Made by a program: the position numbers and the translations under genes
In this document: positions 9,864 to 18,343 of the stretch, in pieces
Numbering within the stretch: position 1 is the stretch's first letter
How the letters are laid out: each line of letters begins with the position of its first letter
Origin: Motiliproteus coralliicola
GTDB taxonomy: Bacteria; Pseudomonadota; Gammaproteobacteria; Pseudomonadales; Balneatricaceae
DNA length: 64,000 nucleotides
Direction of reading: 5' to 3'
Assembly (NCBI RefSeq): GCF_003345655.1
Contig: NZ_QQOH01000001.1
Span: 558,001-622,000, forward strand
The notes under the pieces: generated by a model
What the model was told of the DNA's origin: nothing
The model's database searches: none
The model's input: only the letters and a program-made list of their open reading frames with translations

Positions 9864-10070
9864 TCAGGGTAGGTTGGGTGTGCAGTGTAGGTTGGAGATG
9901 CCCTGATATCCGTCCCAGAAGTCTGATCGACCTTGGCGCCAACCACTGATCCAGTGCTGACGGCTTTCGCCGGCTGTGGCGGGGCATATGTCTTTTGATT
10001 TACCTGATACGCCGGCACGATAACCGCGTACATAAGCTCTGGATGTTAAATCCCGTTTTTGTCTCTTCAT
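9864..10070 (-). CDS. rmf: Ribosome modulation factor
   Basis: A 68-residue basic protein that promotes 70S dimerisation (100S hibernating ribosomes) in stationary phase. The opening MKRQKRDLTSRAYVRGYRAG closely follows E. coli RMF (MKRQKRD...RGYQAG), and GKSKDICP and SRQHWISGWRQGRSD continue the family pattern. It is about 13 residues longer than the 55-residue E. coli protein, through a C-terminal tail with an extra Cys. The ATG at 10070 is preceded by GAGG. It is convergent with pyrD. Confidence 0.92.
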   Translation of the reverse strand: MKRQKRDLTSRAYVRGYRAGVSGKSKDICPATAGESRQHWISGWRQGRSDFWDGYQGISNLHCTPNLP

Positions 10071-10485
10071 TCAATAGCCTCGTTAGTTCTTGTTGGAGGG
10101 TGGCAACAAAGGCTGCACCCTTCTGACTCGGTCTATCCATGCGTTGAGATCTGTCAGCGTCGAGACTCCTGCCCGGCGCAGACTGCATGATCGGCCTAGG
10201 CCGACTCTTCGTTTGTATCGGATTCCGACAGGGTTGTCGATATGCTTTGCAGCAGCGAGTTATCTACTGCCGATAGAATTTGGTCTTACCAGTATAAATA
10301 TTTGTCATCAAAACAATGGTCTAGTGACTTAATGTGGTCACAAATCTGAAACTTGAAAAAATTTAATGCCAGAACTGACCTCGGGTGTCATGGCCGCGCA
10401 GCAACGATGCAAAGAGCTGCGGCAAAACCGACTCCGGTGGTATCATGCGCGTTTTATTGCCCTGCCTGCGTCTGTTGGAGCTCTC
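10071..10485. other. Divergent rmf/rlmL intergenic region
   Basis: About 415 bp with no convincing gene. It contains a 14-bp perfect palindrome at 10191-10204, a TGGT-N3-ACCA inverted repeat at 10281-10291 resembling GntR-family operators (no such regulator is nearby), an AT-rich stretch at 10290-10370, and the candidate -10 of rlmL. A start for rlmL at 10366 is in frame, but it lacks a ribosome binding site and the added residues do not look conserved. Confidence 0.5.
10441..10446 (+). promoter_or_regulatory. Candidate -10 of rlmL
   Basis: TATCAT followed by GCGCG. It is placed 40 bp before the preferred TTG start. No good -35 is seen. Confidence 0.4.
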
Positions 10486-12669
10486 TTGTCTGAACTTAAT
10501 TCCACTTTCCGTTTTTTTGCCACCTGCCCGAAAGGGTTGGAAACCCTGTTGGCCGATGAGTTAGCCGAGCTGGGTGGGCTGGACGTCAAAACCACCGTTG
10601 CCGGGGTGTTCTTTCAGGGCGATCTAGCGGTCGGCTATCGGGTCTGTCTGTGGTCTCGGCTGGCAAACCGGATTTTGTTGCCGCTGGCCGAGTTTTCGGT
10701 TGAATCGGCCGAGCAGCTGTACGAAGGGGTACAGCAGATCGATTGGCTAGAACACCTGCGCTCCGATGGCACGCTGCTGGTCAACTTCAGCGGTACCAGT
10801 CGGGCGATAAAGAATACCCATTTTGGTTCGCTAAAAGTCAAAGACGCCATTGTTGATCAATTTCGATCTCGGACGGGGCAGCGCCCGGCGATCAGCAAAG
10901 AGAAGCCGGATCTTCGTATCAATGTGCACCTGAGCAAAGGGCATGCTCATCTGAGTCTGGATCTTTCTGGGGATAGTCTGCATCGGCGTGGCTATCGGGC
11001 CCGGGGTGGGGCGGCCCCGTTGAAGGAGAATTTGGCCTGTGCGCTGCTGATCCGTAGTGGCTGGCCGCAGAGTGCTGCCGAGCAGCAGCCGCTGGTCGAT
11101 CCGATGTGCGGCTCTGGAACCTTGTTGATCGAGGCGGCGTTGATGGCCGCCAATATCGCGCCGGGGTTGATGCGGCAACATTTCGGATTTGAACGCTGGC
11201 TCAAGCACGACGCTGCGAGCTGGATGAGTTTGTTACGTGATGCTCGCAAGATTCGACTGGCTGCCGCAGAGCGAGATGATTTTCCTGAGATCCATGGCTA
11301 CGATGCCAATCCCAAGGCGGTTTCGATCGCCAAACAAAATGCCGAACGAGCCGGTGTTGATCGCTGGATTCGGATCAGCCAGCGAGAGTTGTCCCAGCTG
11401 AAGGCGCTGACACACAAAAAGTTCGATACCGGTTTATTGCTGACCAATCCTCCCTACGGCGAGAGGCTAAGCGAGGTGCCGGTTATCGGCTATCTCTACC
11501 GACATCTTGGAGAAGCGTTGAAGCAGCATTTTCAGGGTTGGCGTGCGGCGGTTTTCACCGGCAACCCGGAGTTGGGCAAATCGATCGCGATTCATTCCCA
11601 CAAGCAGTACAAACTGTTTAACGGATCGATACCCAGTCAGCTGCTGTTGTTCGATATCGCGGACAAGAATTTTGTTGCCGATCGAGATCGGCCGCCACGC
11701 GTCCCGGTTCAGTCGGCCGATAGCAAGGGCGATGATATGTTCGCCAATCGGCTGCGTAAGAATCTTAAGCAGCTCGACAAGTGGGCCCGTAAGCAGCAGC
11801 TGCAATGCTATCGGATCTACGATGCCGATATGCCTGAGTATGCCGTTGCGATCGATCGATATGGAGACTGGTTGCATGTGCAGGAATATGCACCGCCATC
11901 CAAGGTTGATCCGGAGAAGGCTGAACGACGTCTAGCCCATGTGATGGCGGCCCTACCCGGTGTCACCGGTGTCGGTGCCGAGCAGATCGCGCTCAAGCAA
12001 CGCAAGCGTCAAAGCGGCAAAGAGCAGTATCAGCGCCTGGAGCAACAGGGGCAGTATCTGGAAGTCACCGAAGGGCCTGCCCGGGTGTTGGTCAATCTGC
12101 GTGATTATCTTGATACCGGTTTGTTCCTTGATCATCGGCCGATCCGGCAATGGATCCGTGAGAATAGTCGAGACAAGCGCTTCCTGAATCTGTTCAGTTA
12201 CACCGCAGTGGCCAGCTTACAGGCCGCGATGGGAGGGGCGGCGTCGACGACCAGTGTCGATATGTCCAACACCTATCTGGAATGGGCGCGTAAAAACTAT
12301 GCGCTTAATGGTTTGAGCGAGAAATTGAATCAGACTATCCAGGCGGATTGTCTGCAGTGGCTGCGCGATGCCGGCCAGAGCGGAGAAAAATACGACCTAA
12401 TTTTTATGGATCCGCCCAGCTTCTCCAATTCCAAGCGAATGCGGGATATCTTGGACGTTCAGCGTGATCATGTGATGCTGATCGAGCAGGCGATGGCATT
12501 GTTAGATGAAGAAGGGGTGCTGATCTTCTCCAATAATCTGCGCAAATTCAAAATGGATCAGCAAGCCCTGGCCGACTTTAAAGTGACGGATATCACCAGC
12601 CAGACTATCGATCAGGACTTCAAGCGTAATCCGCGGATCCATAACTGCTGGCGTATCACCAAGTCTTGA
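10486..12669 (+). CDS. rlmL: Bifunctional 23S rRNA methyltransferase RlmKL
   Basis: A fusion enzyme of about 727 residues. The N-terminal THUMP and RlmL part makes m2G2445, and the C-terminal RlmK part makes m7G2069 of 23S rRNA (E. coli numbering). It starts LSELNSTFRFFATCPKGLE as homologues do. It has VDPMCGSGTLLIEAALM near 204, the catalytic TNPPYGERL near 321, a second SAM-binding fold with NLFSYTAVASLQAA near 569 and DPPSFSNSK near 641. The TTG at 10486, preceded by TTGGAG, is preferred. An ATG at 10366 gives 40 extra residues but lies upstream of the candidate -10 and lacks a ribosome binding site. Confidence 0.93.
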   Translation: MSELNSTFRFFATCPKGLETLLADELAELGGLDVKTTVAGVFFQGDLAVGYRVCLWSRLANRILLPLAEFSVESAEQLYEGVQQIDWLEHLRSDGTLLVNFSGTSRAIKNTHFGSLKVKDAIVDQFRSRTGQRPAISKEKPDLRINVHLSKGHAHLSLDLSGDSLHRRGYRARGGAAPLKENLACALLIRSGWPQSAAEQQPLVDPMCGSGTLLIEAALMAANIAPGLMRQHFGFERWLKHDAASWMSLLRDARKIRLAAAERDDFPEIHGYDANPKAVSIAKQNAERAGVDRWIRISQRELSQLKALTHKKFDTGLLLTNPPYGERLSEVPVIGYLYRHLGEALKQHFQGWRAAVFTGNPELGKSIAIHSHKQYKLFNGSIPSQLLLFDIADKNFVADRDRPPRVPVQSADSKGDDMFANRLRKNLKQLDKWARKQQLQCYRIYDADMPEYAVAIDRYGDWLHVQEYAPPSKVDPEKAERRLAHVMAALPGVTGVGAEQIALKQRKRQSGKEQYQRLEQQGQYLEVTEGPARVLVNLRDYLDTGLFLDHRPIRQWIRENSRDKRFLNLFSYTAVASLQAAMGGAASTTSVDMSNTYLEWARKNYALNGLSEKLNQTIQADCLQWLRDAGQSGEKYDLIFMDPPSFSNSKRMRDILDVQRDHVMLIEQAMALLDEEGVLIFSNNLRKFKMDQQALADFKVTDITSQTIDQDFKRNPRIHNCWRITKS

Positions 12670-12958
12670 CCCAGAAGCGGAGGATCAAGAGGTCGTCGGT
12701 CTGAATTATTTATACCGTTATCTTCGGTTGTTTTATGATTTTGTGACACACCTACGGCTAGCATTGCCGGCTAGTGTTAGCCGGTTGCGGCTGATGCCGT
12801 TCAGTCACGAAGGAATAGCGGGATGCTCGGTTAGATAAATTGGCTGCTCTAGCAGTTTCGGAGTGAATCTCTCTACAATTCTGTGGCTGTATTGAATGAG
12901 TCTGTCTAGTCGGTGGGCTCGGTTACCGACTCGTTAGAAAGAGGCTGCCTGCACCGCA
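12670..12958. other. Non-coding interval after rlmL
   Basis: It has no gene. It holds one copy of a 19-bp repeat (12707-12725) and a perfect 7-bp-stem hairpin at 12767-12784 (loop GTGT), which has no T-run and so is not a classic terminator. Confidence 0.5.
12707..12725 (+). repeat. 19-bp direct repeat, copy 1
   Basis: The 19-mer TATTTATACCGTTATCTTC is identical to 14319-14337. Copies stand about 250 and 130 bp upstream of the next plus-strand genes. Function unknown. Confidence 0.7.
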
Positions 12959-13258
12959 ATGGCCAATCAATGTCCTGTTTGTCAAAGCTCGGTTGCCAGC
13001 TGGTTGCTCAGCAAAGAGCGCTTTGAATGTCAGTCTTGCGGGCTGGCATTGACTTCGAATAGCACCAAAGTGCTCAAACAGAGCTTTATTCTCGGCTTTG
13101 TACTCTGGCTGCTCTTTATCTTAGCGGTGCAGCAGTACAGTGGTTCCTTGGGCTATGCGTTGGCCGTTTCTATAGAGGGCGGCGGTATTCTCTGCGGTTT
13201 GCTGGCAACGGCCTATTATCAATTGAAGGTAGGGGTGGCGGAGCACGTCGATAAATAG
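12959..13258 (+). CDS. Zinc-ribbon membrane protein, unknown function
   Basis: A 99-residue protein with an N-terminal two-pair cysteine motif (CPVC at residues 5-8 and CQSC near 24-27), as in small zinc ribbons. Two predicted membrane segments follow (about 43-60 and 67-86). The layout suggests a cytoplasmic zinc knuckle anchored to the inner membrane. I do not recognise a named family. The ribosome binding site is weak (GAGG about 15 nt before ATG), but the motif, length and lack of a competing frame support a real gene. It is convergent with the patatin-like gene. Confidence 0.65.
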   Translation: MANQCPVCQSSVASWLLSKERFECQSCGLALTSNSTKVLKQSFILGFVLWLLFILAVQQYSGSLGYALAVSIEGGGILCGLLATAYYQLKVGVAEHVDK

Positions 13259-13293
13259 TCCGAGTGTCGCTGGGCTGGTTTCTAGTGAATGTC

Positions 13294-14202
13294 TCAGTCT
13301 CTGCCCATCACATGTTTGATCTCCGGTAGCAATCTCACTACGGAGTCTCGCCCCTCGTTAATCGCCTCATCGGCGCGATAAAACTCCAGCAAGCCAATAT
13401 GTCCCAGTTTCGGGGACAGCAGAATATCCGGGGGATCGCCGGCCATGCGGCTGCGGGTGATGCGATCTTGGGTGATATTGATGGATCCAGCAATGGAGTC
13501 GAACAGGCTCGGGGGTTCGTTGTCATCCTTGGTTGGGGTGAATACAGAGGCGGTGTATTCGCTGACCAGATCGGAGATTCTGTCCACTACGCCGTTGCTG
13601 GTTTTCGGTACTGTTTCAGATTGGGCTTGCGGTTCACGGGGGCGTTTACCGACAATGTCGCCGTTGAGGTTGACCGCGATAACGATATCGGCACCCAGTG
13701 CGCGGCAAACCGACACCGGGACCGGATTGACCAGTCCACCGTCGACCAGCCAGCGGTCCTGGTGCTTGATCGCTGGGAACAGGCCGGGCAGGGCGATCGA
13801 GGCCCAGACCGCTTCGAGTACGGAGCCCCGGGTCATCCAGATTTCTCGACCGCTGTGAAGCTCGGTGGCCACCGAGGCGTACTGTTTGTCGAGTTTTTCT
13901 ATCCGGGCCTGGTCGGTGGCCACATACTGTTCGAGAAAGTCGTGTAGTCGTTCAGTGTTGACGAAGCCGTTGAAGGAGCGATTGATCTCGAAGAATCTGG
14001 CGGTCTGTAGTTTGGAAAGCGAAGTGACCCAGTCTTCAAGCTTGCGTAGGTTGCCGGTGACATAGGCGGCGCCAACCAGCGACCCGATGGACGTACCGCA
14101 GACGATGTCGGGTTCGATGCCGTAGTCACTGAGGGTGTTGATTACGCCGATATGGGACCAGCCGCGCGATGCGCCGCCACCCAGTGCCAGACCTATTTTC
14201 AT
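13294..14202 (-). CDS. Patatin-like phospholipase family protein
   Basis: A 302-residue NTE/RssA-type predicted lipid acyl hydrolase. It has the oxyanion glycine-rich loop GLALGGGASRGWSH at residues 4-17, the nucleophile elbow GTSIG with Ser38, and the dyad Asp in VDGGLVNP (Asp154), so the catalytic Ser-Asp dyad is complete. No signal peptide is seen, so it probably acts in the cytoplasm or at the inner membrane. The C-terminal ~100 residues are a less conserved helical extension. Substrate unknown. It is convergent with the zinc-ribbon gene and divergent from the diguanylate cyclase. Confidence 0.88.
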   Translation of the reverse strand: MKIGLALGGGASRGWSHIGVINTLSDYGIEPDIVCGTSIGSLVGAAYVTGNLRKLEDWVTSLSKLQTARFFEINRSFNGFVNTERLHDFLEQYVATDQARIEKLDKQYASVATELHSGREIWMTRGSVLEAVWASIALPGLFPAIKHQDRWLVDGGLVNPVPVSVCRALGADIVIAVNLNGDIVGKRPREPQAQSETVPKTSNGVVDRISDLVSEYTASVFTPTKDDNEPPSLFDSIAGSINITQDRITRSRMAGDPPDILLSPKLGHIGLLEFYRADEAINEGRDSVVRLLPEIKHVMGRD

Positions 14203-14280
14203 GGGGCGCCCTTGCAGGTTGGGGGGTGACTAGATCTTAGCTTGAGTGAAGCGTTATTGGGAATGGCCTTAGGCCGCGGC

Positions 14281-14309
14281 CACAAAAAAGGCCGCATATT
14301 GCAGCCTTT
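14281..14309. repeat. 29-bp direct repeat, copy 1 (decayed terminator-like)
   Basis: Same 29 bases as 15886-15914 except one position (A against G at 14303). The difference breaks one pair of the hairpin stem and leaves a shorter T-run. It lies in the divergent region between the patatin-like and diguanylate cyclase genes, where no gene ends. Confidence 0.75.
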
Positions 14310-14318
14310 GGGGGTATC

Positions 14319-14337
14319 TATTTATACCGTTATCTTC
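14319..14337 (+). repeat. 19-bp direct repeat, copy 2
   Basis: Identical to 12707-12725. It lies 10 bp after the first 29-bp repeat copy and just before an AT-rich stretch with a TTAACGTTAA palindrome (14347-14356). Confidence 0.7.
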
Positions 14338-14465
14338 AGCTGATCGTTAACGTTAATCATTAATTGTTAAGTTTCCATCCTCAGTGATCAGGAATGTCAG
14401 TGCGAGTGGCTGTCCGATGAACTATGGTGACGGTACTTGTTCGTTGTCGGATAGTAATTCTCACG

Positions 14466-15734
14466 ATGATGTCTAGCAGTTCAAAAGATCTGGTTATTTC
14501 CGCAGTAGTGGCGCTTAGTACGCTAATGCTGGCGGCCTATATGGATGCCAACGAAAAATTTATTGAATGGGCAGAACAGTACGAAGAGTTTGAAGTGGAT
14601 GAGTTGCCGGTCGCGGCAGCTGCCGTCGCTATCTGTTTAGCCTGGTTTGCTTGGCGTCGTTGGCGTGAACTCAACGAGGCGCAGTCGGCGCTCAAACTGC
14701 GGTTGCAACAAATTGAAGCGCTTTCCATAGCTGAACAGCGAGGGAAGGAATCGGCGATAGAAAAGTCACAACAGCTCAGTCTGGTGGGTGAGATGACCGA
14801 GGCGTTGTTGATTTCAAGTACTAGGGACGAGGCTTTGCGGGTATTTAATAGTTATGCCTGCCAATTGAGTCAATCCAATGCCGGTGCGGTGATATTGAGG
14901 ACAGAGCAAGGATGCGATCCTATTGTCACTCAGTGGGGTGATCTGAGTGGTCGATTTGGGTTGTTGGATTTTACTAGCTGTTGGAGTCATCGCTCTAACA
15001 AGGTCTACGATACCGAGATGGGTTTTTGTGAGCGTTCCTGCGGTTGTAAGGCGCCACGGCAGCTTTGCATGCCTGTCACCAATGGGGCTGACTGCCATGG
15101 TGTGATTTCCGTCGAGCTGGTTGGCCTGCGTGAGGATGAGGCGGCGGCAGTTACCCAGGCGTTAATGCCTGCCGCCGGGGTGCTGGCTATAACCCTGTCT
15201 AATTTAAATTTGCGCGAAAACCTCTTTCATCAATCAATCAGGGATCCGTTGACGGGGTTGTTGAACCGGCGAGGCTGGCAGGAAAAGGTCAAATTCGTTA
15301 ACGCAGATAAACGATTTGAATCACCGTTTTCGATTATTACGGTCGACATTGATGACTTTAAGCAAATTAATGATCAATTGGGACACGAGTCAGGCGACCG
15401 TGCGCTGAGAATATTGTCGGAAACAATAGGCGAAAATACCCGCAGTGTTGATCTCGTTTGCCGGCTTGGCGGAGATGAGGTGTTGATGTTGCTTCCTGAA
15501 ATGGATAGCCAGCAGTCGATAGATAAAGTGGCACTAATTGCTAGGATATTTAAGAGAAAGTGTCAGCAGCAATTTAACTGCAACACTTTGGCATTCTCGC
15601 TTTCATCGGGTATAGCCAGCTATCCGGAAGACGGGGCCGATGTCCACGAGCTGGTAGCCCAGTCAGATAACTATCTATATAGCGCTAAATATCAAGGGAA
15701 AGACTGTATTGCCTCGGGGTTAACCAAGGAGTGA
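14466..15734 (+). CDS. Membrane-anchored GAF-GGDEF diguanylate cyclase
   Basis: A protein of about 422 residues predicted to make c-di-GMP from two GTP. Two N-terminal membrane segments (about 9-25 and 48-64) are followed by a short coiled coil, a GAF-like domain with several cysteines (residues ~175-215), and a C-terminal GGDEF domain. The domain has DPLTGLLNRRGW, VDIDDFKQINDQLGH, and the active site as GGDEV instead of GGDEF, preceded five residues upstream by an RxxD inhibitory site (RSVD). Key acidic residues are intact, so activity is plausible. Alternative start: ATG 14424. Third positions are visibly richer in A/T than in neighbouring genes, and repeat copies flank the gene, both hinting at acquisition. 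Confidence 0.85.
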   Translation: MMSSSSKDLVISAVVALSTLMLAAYMDANEKFIEWAEQYEEFEVDELPVAAAAVAICLAWFAWRRWRELNEAQSALKLRLQQIEALSIAEQRGKESAIEKSQQLSLVGEMTEALLISSTRDEALRVFNSYACQLSQSNAGAVILRTEQGCDPIVTQWGDLSGRFGLLDFTSCWSHRSNKVYDTEMGFCERSCGCKAPRQLCMPVTNGADCHGVISVELVGLREDEAAAVTQALMPAAGVLAITLSNLNLRENLFHQSIRDPLTGLLNRRGWQEKVKFVNADKRFESPFSIITVDIDDFKQINDQLGHESGDRALRILSETIGENTRSVDLVCRLGGDEVLMLLPEMDSQQSIDKVALIARIFKRKCQQQFNCNTLAFSLSSGIASYPEDGADVHELVAQSDNYLYSAKYQGKDCIASGLTKE

Positions 15735-15885
15735 CAAGTTGATACGGCGGTTTTTTTCTTAGACAAGCAGGCCCTGATGAAACCAATCTGAGCTGTCTCT
15801 AGCTGCGCTGTTCTTATAGCGACAATCGAAGTTCGGAAGGAGCAGTGGCTTTATCTAGGCGAGCTGCTATGCATTATTAAATGGG

Positions 15886-15914
15886 CACAAAAAAGGCCGC
15901 ATATTGCGGCCTTT
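15886..15914. repeat. 29-bp direct repeat, copy 2
   Basis: The intact copy of the 14281-14309 repeat. It coincides with the terminator between the diguanylate cyclase and gltA. Confidence 0.75.
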
Positions 15915-15916
15915 TT
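15889..15916. terminator. Bidirectional terminator between diguanylate cyclase and gltA
   Basis: Perfect stem AAAAAGGCCGC / GCGGCCTTTTT with loop ATATT. A runs on one side and T runs on the other allow use from both directions. It is 15 bp from the gltA stop (minus strand). Confidence 0.85.
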
Positions 15917-15930
15917 GGATGGGCTGTTGC

Positions 15931-17208
15931 TTAACCCGGGTAGTCGCGCTTGGCCGGACCGGTGTACAGCTGACGCGGACGACCGATACGGTTCGGGCTG
16001 GAGTGGAACTCGTTCCAGTGAGAGATCCAGCCGATGGTGCGGGACAGGGCGAAAATAACGGTAAACATGTTGGTCGGAATACCGATCGCCTTGAGGATGA
16101 TGCCGGAGTAGAAGTCGACATTCGGGTACAGCTTGCGCTCGACGAAGTACTCGTCTTCCAGGGCGATGCGCTCCAGCTCTTTGGCGATCTTCAGCAGCGG
16201 GTCGTTCTCCAGGCCCAGCTCCTTCAGAACCTCGTCGCAGGAAACTTTCATTACCTTGGCGCGCGGGTCGAAGTTGCGGTAGACGCGGTGACCGAAGCCC
16301 ATCAGGCGGAACGGATCGTTCGGATCCTTGGCCTTGGCGATGAATTCCGGAATGTTCTCGGCATCGCCGATCTCTTCCAGCATGGTCAGTACCGCTTCGT
16401 TGGCGCCACCGTGTGCCGGTCCCCAAAGGGCCGCGATACCGGAAGCGATACAAGCGAACGGGTTGGCACCGGAAGAGCCGGCCAGGCGTACGGTAGAAGT
16501 AGAGGCGTTCTGCTCGTGGTCGGCGTGCAGGATAAAGATCTTATCCATCGCTTTGGCCAGAACCGGGTTCGGAACGTACTCTTCACAGGGGTTGCCGAAC
16601 ATCATGTAAAGGAAGTTTTCGGCATAGTTCAGGTCGTTACGCGGGTACATGAACGGCATGCCGATCGAGTACTTGTAACACATGGCCGCGATGGTCGGGA
16701 TCTTGGCGATCAGGCGGAACGCGCAGACTTCACGGTGGTGGGCATCGTTGATGTCCAGTGAATCGTGGTAGAACGCAGACAGGGCGCCAACAACACCACA
16801 CATGATCGCCATCGGGTGGCCGTCACGACGGAAGCCGTTGAAGAAGTGGCTCAGCTGCTCATGAACCATGGTGTGGTTCTTGATGGTGCTAACAAACTTA
16901 GCTTTTTGCTCTGCGTTGGGCAGTTCGCCATTAAGGAGTAGGTAGCAGACTTCCATGTAGTCTGACTTTTCAGCCAGTTGTTCGATCGGGTAACCACCGT
17001 GGAGCAGAATGCCTTTGCCGCCGTCGATGAAGGTGATACCGGAGTCACAGGCTGCGGTGGATACGAAGCCAGGATCGTAAGTGAAAAGGCCTTTCGAGGT
17101 CAGCGCGCGTACGTCTACTACATCGGGACCTTCGGTACCGTGCAGGACCGGCAGTTCAAAGGTTTCTTCTAGACCGTCGACCTTCAAATAGGCTTTCTTG
17201 TCAGTCAT
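15931..17208 (-). CDS. gltA: Citrate synthase (type II, hexameric)
   Basis: A 425-residue enzyme condensing acetyl-CoA and oxaloacetate to citrate. Catalytic segments are present: GPAHGGANE near 262 (His), [10 protein letters not shown] near 301 (His) and DFYSG near 361 (Asp). The N-terminal extension with [19 protein letters not shown] is typical of the NADH-sensitive gammaproteobacterial enzyme. The ATG at 17208 is chosen over one 15 bases upstream because AGGAG sits 5 nt before it and homologues start MTDKK. It is transcribed divergently from sdhC, as in many gammaproteobacteria. Confidence 0.97.
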   Translation of the reverse strand: MTDKKAYLKVDGLEETFELPVLHGTEGPDVVDVRALTSKGLFTYDPGFVSTAACDSGITFIDGGKGILLHGGYPIEQLAEKSDYMEVCYLLLNGELPNAEQKAKFVSTIKNHTMVHEQLSHFFNGFRRDGHPMAIMCGVVGALSAFYHDSLDINDAHHREVCAFRLIAKIPTIAAMCYKYSIGMPFMYPRNDLNYAENFLYMMFGNPCEEYVPNPVLAKAMDKIFILHADHEQNASTSTVRLAGSSGANPFACIASGIAALWGPAHGGANEAVLTMLEEIGDAENIPEFIAKAKDPNDPFRLMGFGHRVYRNFDPRAKVMKVSCDEVLKELGLENDPLLKIAKELERIALEDEYFVERKLYPNVDFYSGIILKAIGIPTNMFTVIFALSRTIGWISHWNEFHSSPNRIGRPRQLYTGPAKRDYPG

Positions 17209-17308
17209 GGCGGCTCCTATCATTCTTAAGTTTTATTGGACGCCAACGATGCAAATTCAATAACTTAACTCAAACTCGCGTGCTGGCAGGTCATCTTTAG
17301 AGTGCCCC

Positions 17309-17336
17309 ACTATAGGCAGATTGCGCCTAAAGTCAA
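17309..17336 (-). promoter_or_regulatory. Sigma-70 promoter of gltA
   Basis: On the minus strand, TTGACT (17336-17331) and TATAGT (17314-17309) are separated by 16 bp. The predicted leader is about 95 nt. Confidence 0.65.
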
Positions 17337-17473
17337 TTGATCCAAAGGTTCTATTGTCGCAATGCAGCACGAATCTGCGATGGCAAAAGTCAATTTAGGG
17401 AAAAACACAATTTGAGCCTTGTTGTGCGTTAAATAATCAATCCGTTCTATATCTTTGGTCTAGTCCGTTTGAA

Positions 17474-17502
17474 TTGTCTTGATAGGGCGAGATAGGTATA
17501 CT
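17474..17502 (+). promoter_or_regulatory. Sigma-70 promoter of sdhCDAB
   Basis: TTGTCT at 17474-17479 and TATACT at 17497-17502 with a 17-bp spacer. The predicted start is near 17509, 113 nt before the sdhC start. The leader contains an A/G-rich and T-rich imperfect hairpin near 17522-17545 ending in T's that could attenuate, but this is weak. The rest of the 413-bp gltA-sdhC interval shows no gene. Confidence 0.65.
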
Positions 17503-17621
17503 TTCGCGTCGAAGTTGGGGAGAGAAAAGGGTTTTTTCCTTTTTTAATTTTCTGACCTCACCTCCTGGCACGTCCTTCTAATCGCCCCGTCAGAGGGCTA
17601 ACGTGAGTGTGAATTAGAGCC

Positions 17622-17999
17622 GTGAATAAAACGAGACCTGTAAATCTAGATTTACGTACTATTAAGCAACCCCTTCCTGCAATCTCCTCGATTTTGCACC
17701 GCATCACCGGCGTCATCCTCTTTGTAGGTGTCGCTTTCATGCTGTATGTGTTTGATCTTTCCCTGGAGTCACAGCAGGGGTTTGACGCCGTTACCGACAT
17801 GCTAAGCAATAGCTTCTTCGCGAAGTTTATCGCCTGGGGTCTGGTATCCGCGCTGCTTTACCACTTCTTTGCCGGTATCAAGCATCTGATTATGGATTGC
17901 GGTTACTGTGAAGAGCTGGAGAGCGGCACGATGATTGCCAAAGCTACCCTGGCTGCCGGTGTTGTTTCAGTCCTGCTGGCGGGAGTATGGATATGGTAA
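17622..17999 (+). CDS. sdhC: Succinate dehydrogenase cytochrome b556 subunit
   Basis: A 125-residue membrane anchor of complex II that binds heme b and ubiquinone with SdhD. It starts with GTG, then the family opening MNKTRPVNLDLRTI. SSILHRITGVIL (residues ~24-35) contains the Ser and Arg of the quinone site. YHFFAGIKHLIMD near 81 carries the heme-ligand His. Three membrane segments. First gene of sdhCDAB; its 3' end overlaps sdhD. Confidence 0.95.
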   Translation: MNKTRPVNLDLRTIKQPLPAISSILHRITGVILFVGVAFMLYVFDLSLESQQGFDAVTDMLSNSFFAKFIAWGLVSALLYHFFAGIKHLIMDCGYCEELESGTMIAKATLAAGVVSVLLAGVWIW

Positions 18000-18340
18000 C
18001 TTCTATTACAAGTTTTGGCCGTAGTGGCCTGTATGACTGGATGATTCAGCGTGCCACAGCGGTTGTGCTGCTGGTATACACCGTATTCATCCTGACCTAC
18101 TTGTTATTCAACCCCGACCTGACTTTTGAACAGTGGAGTGCGCTGTTCAATAGCACCTGGGTTCGCGTCTTTACCCTGATGACCATGTTGTCCATCGGTG
18201 CCCACGCCTGGATCGGCTTGTGGAGTGTATCGACCGACTACATCAAACCAACCGGTCCCCGCTTCCTGTTCCAAGTGATCTGTGGAGCAGCGATGTTCAC
18301 CTATCTGGTGTGGGGTATTCAGGTATTGTGGGGATTATAA
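17993..18340 (+). CDS. sdhD: Succinate dehydrogenase membrane anchor subunit
   Basis: A 115-residue second anchor of complex II with three membrane segments. DWMIQRATAVVLLVYT near residue 14 and the SIGAHAWIGLWSVSTDY block near 65, with the heme/quinone-side His and Asp-Tyr pair, match the family. Two ATGs are possible. 17993 is chosen because GGGAG lies 7 nt before it; ATG 17987 would be too close to that site. It overlaps sdhC by 7 bases, suggesting translational coupling. Confidence 0.94.
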   Translation: MVTSITSFGRSGLYDWMIQRATAVVLLVYTVFILTYLLFNPDLTFEQWSALFNSTWVRVFTLMTMLSIGAHAWIGLWSVSTDYIKPTGPRFLFQVICGAAMFTYLVWGIQVLWGL

Positions 18341-18343
18341 GCA

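Noticed and set aside
10281-10291. FadR/PdhR-like operator TGGT-N3-ACCA
   Set aside because: An 11-bp match is likely by chance, no GntR gene is near, and neither rmf nor rlmL is an expected target.
10366-10485. Longer start for rlmL
   Set aside because: The extra 40 residues are not family-like, no ribosome binding site precedes ATG 10366, and a candidate -10 lies downstream of it.
12767-12784. Terminator after rlmL
   Set aside because: The hairpin is perfect, but no T-run follows and it lies about 100 bp from the stop, so it is left as an unexplained structure.
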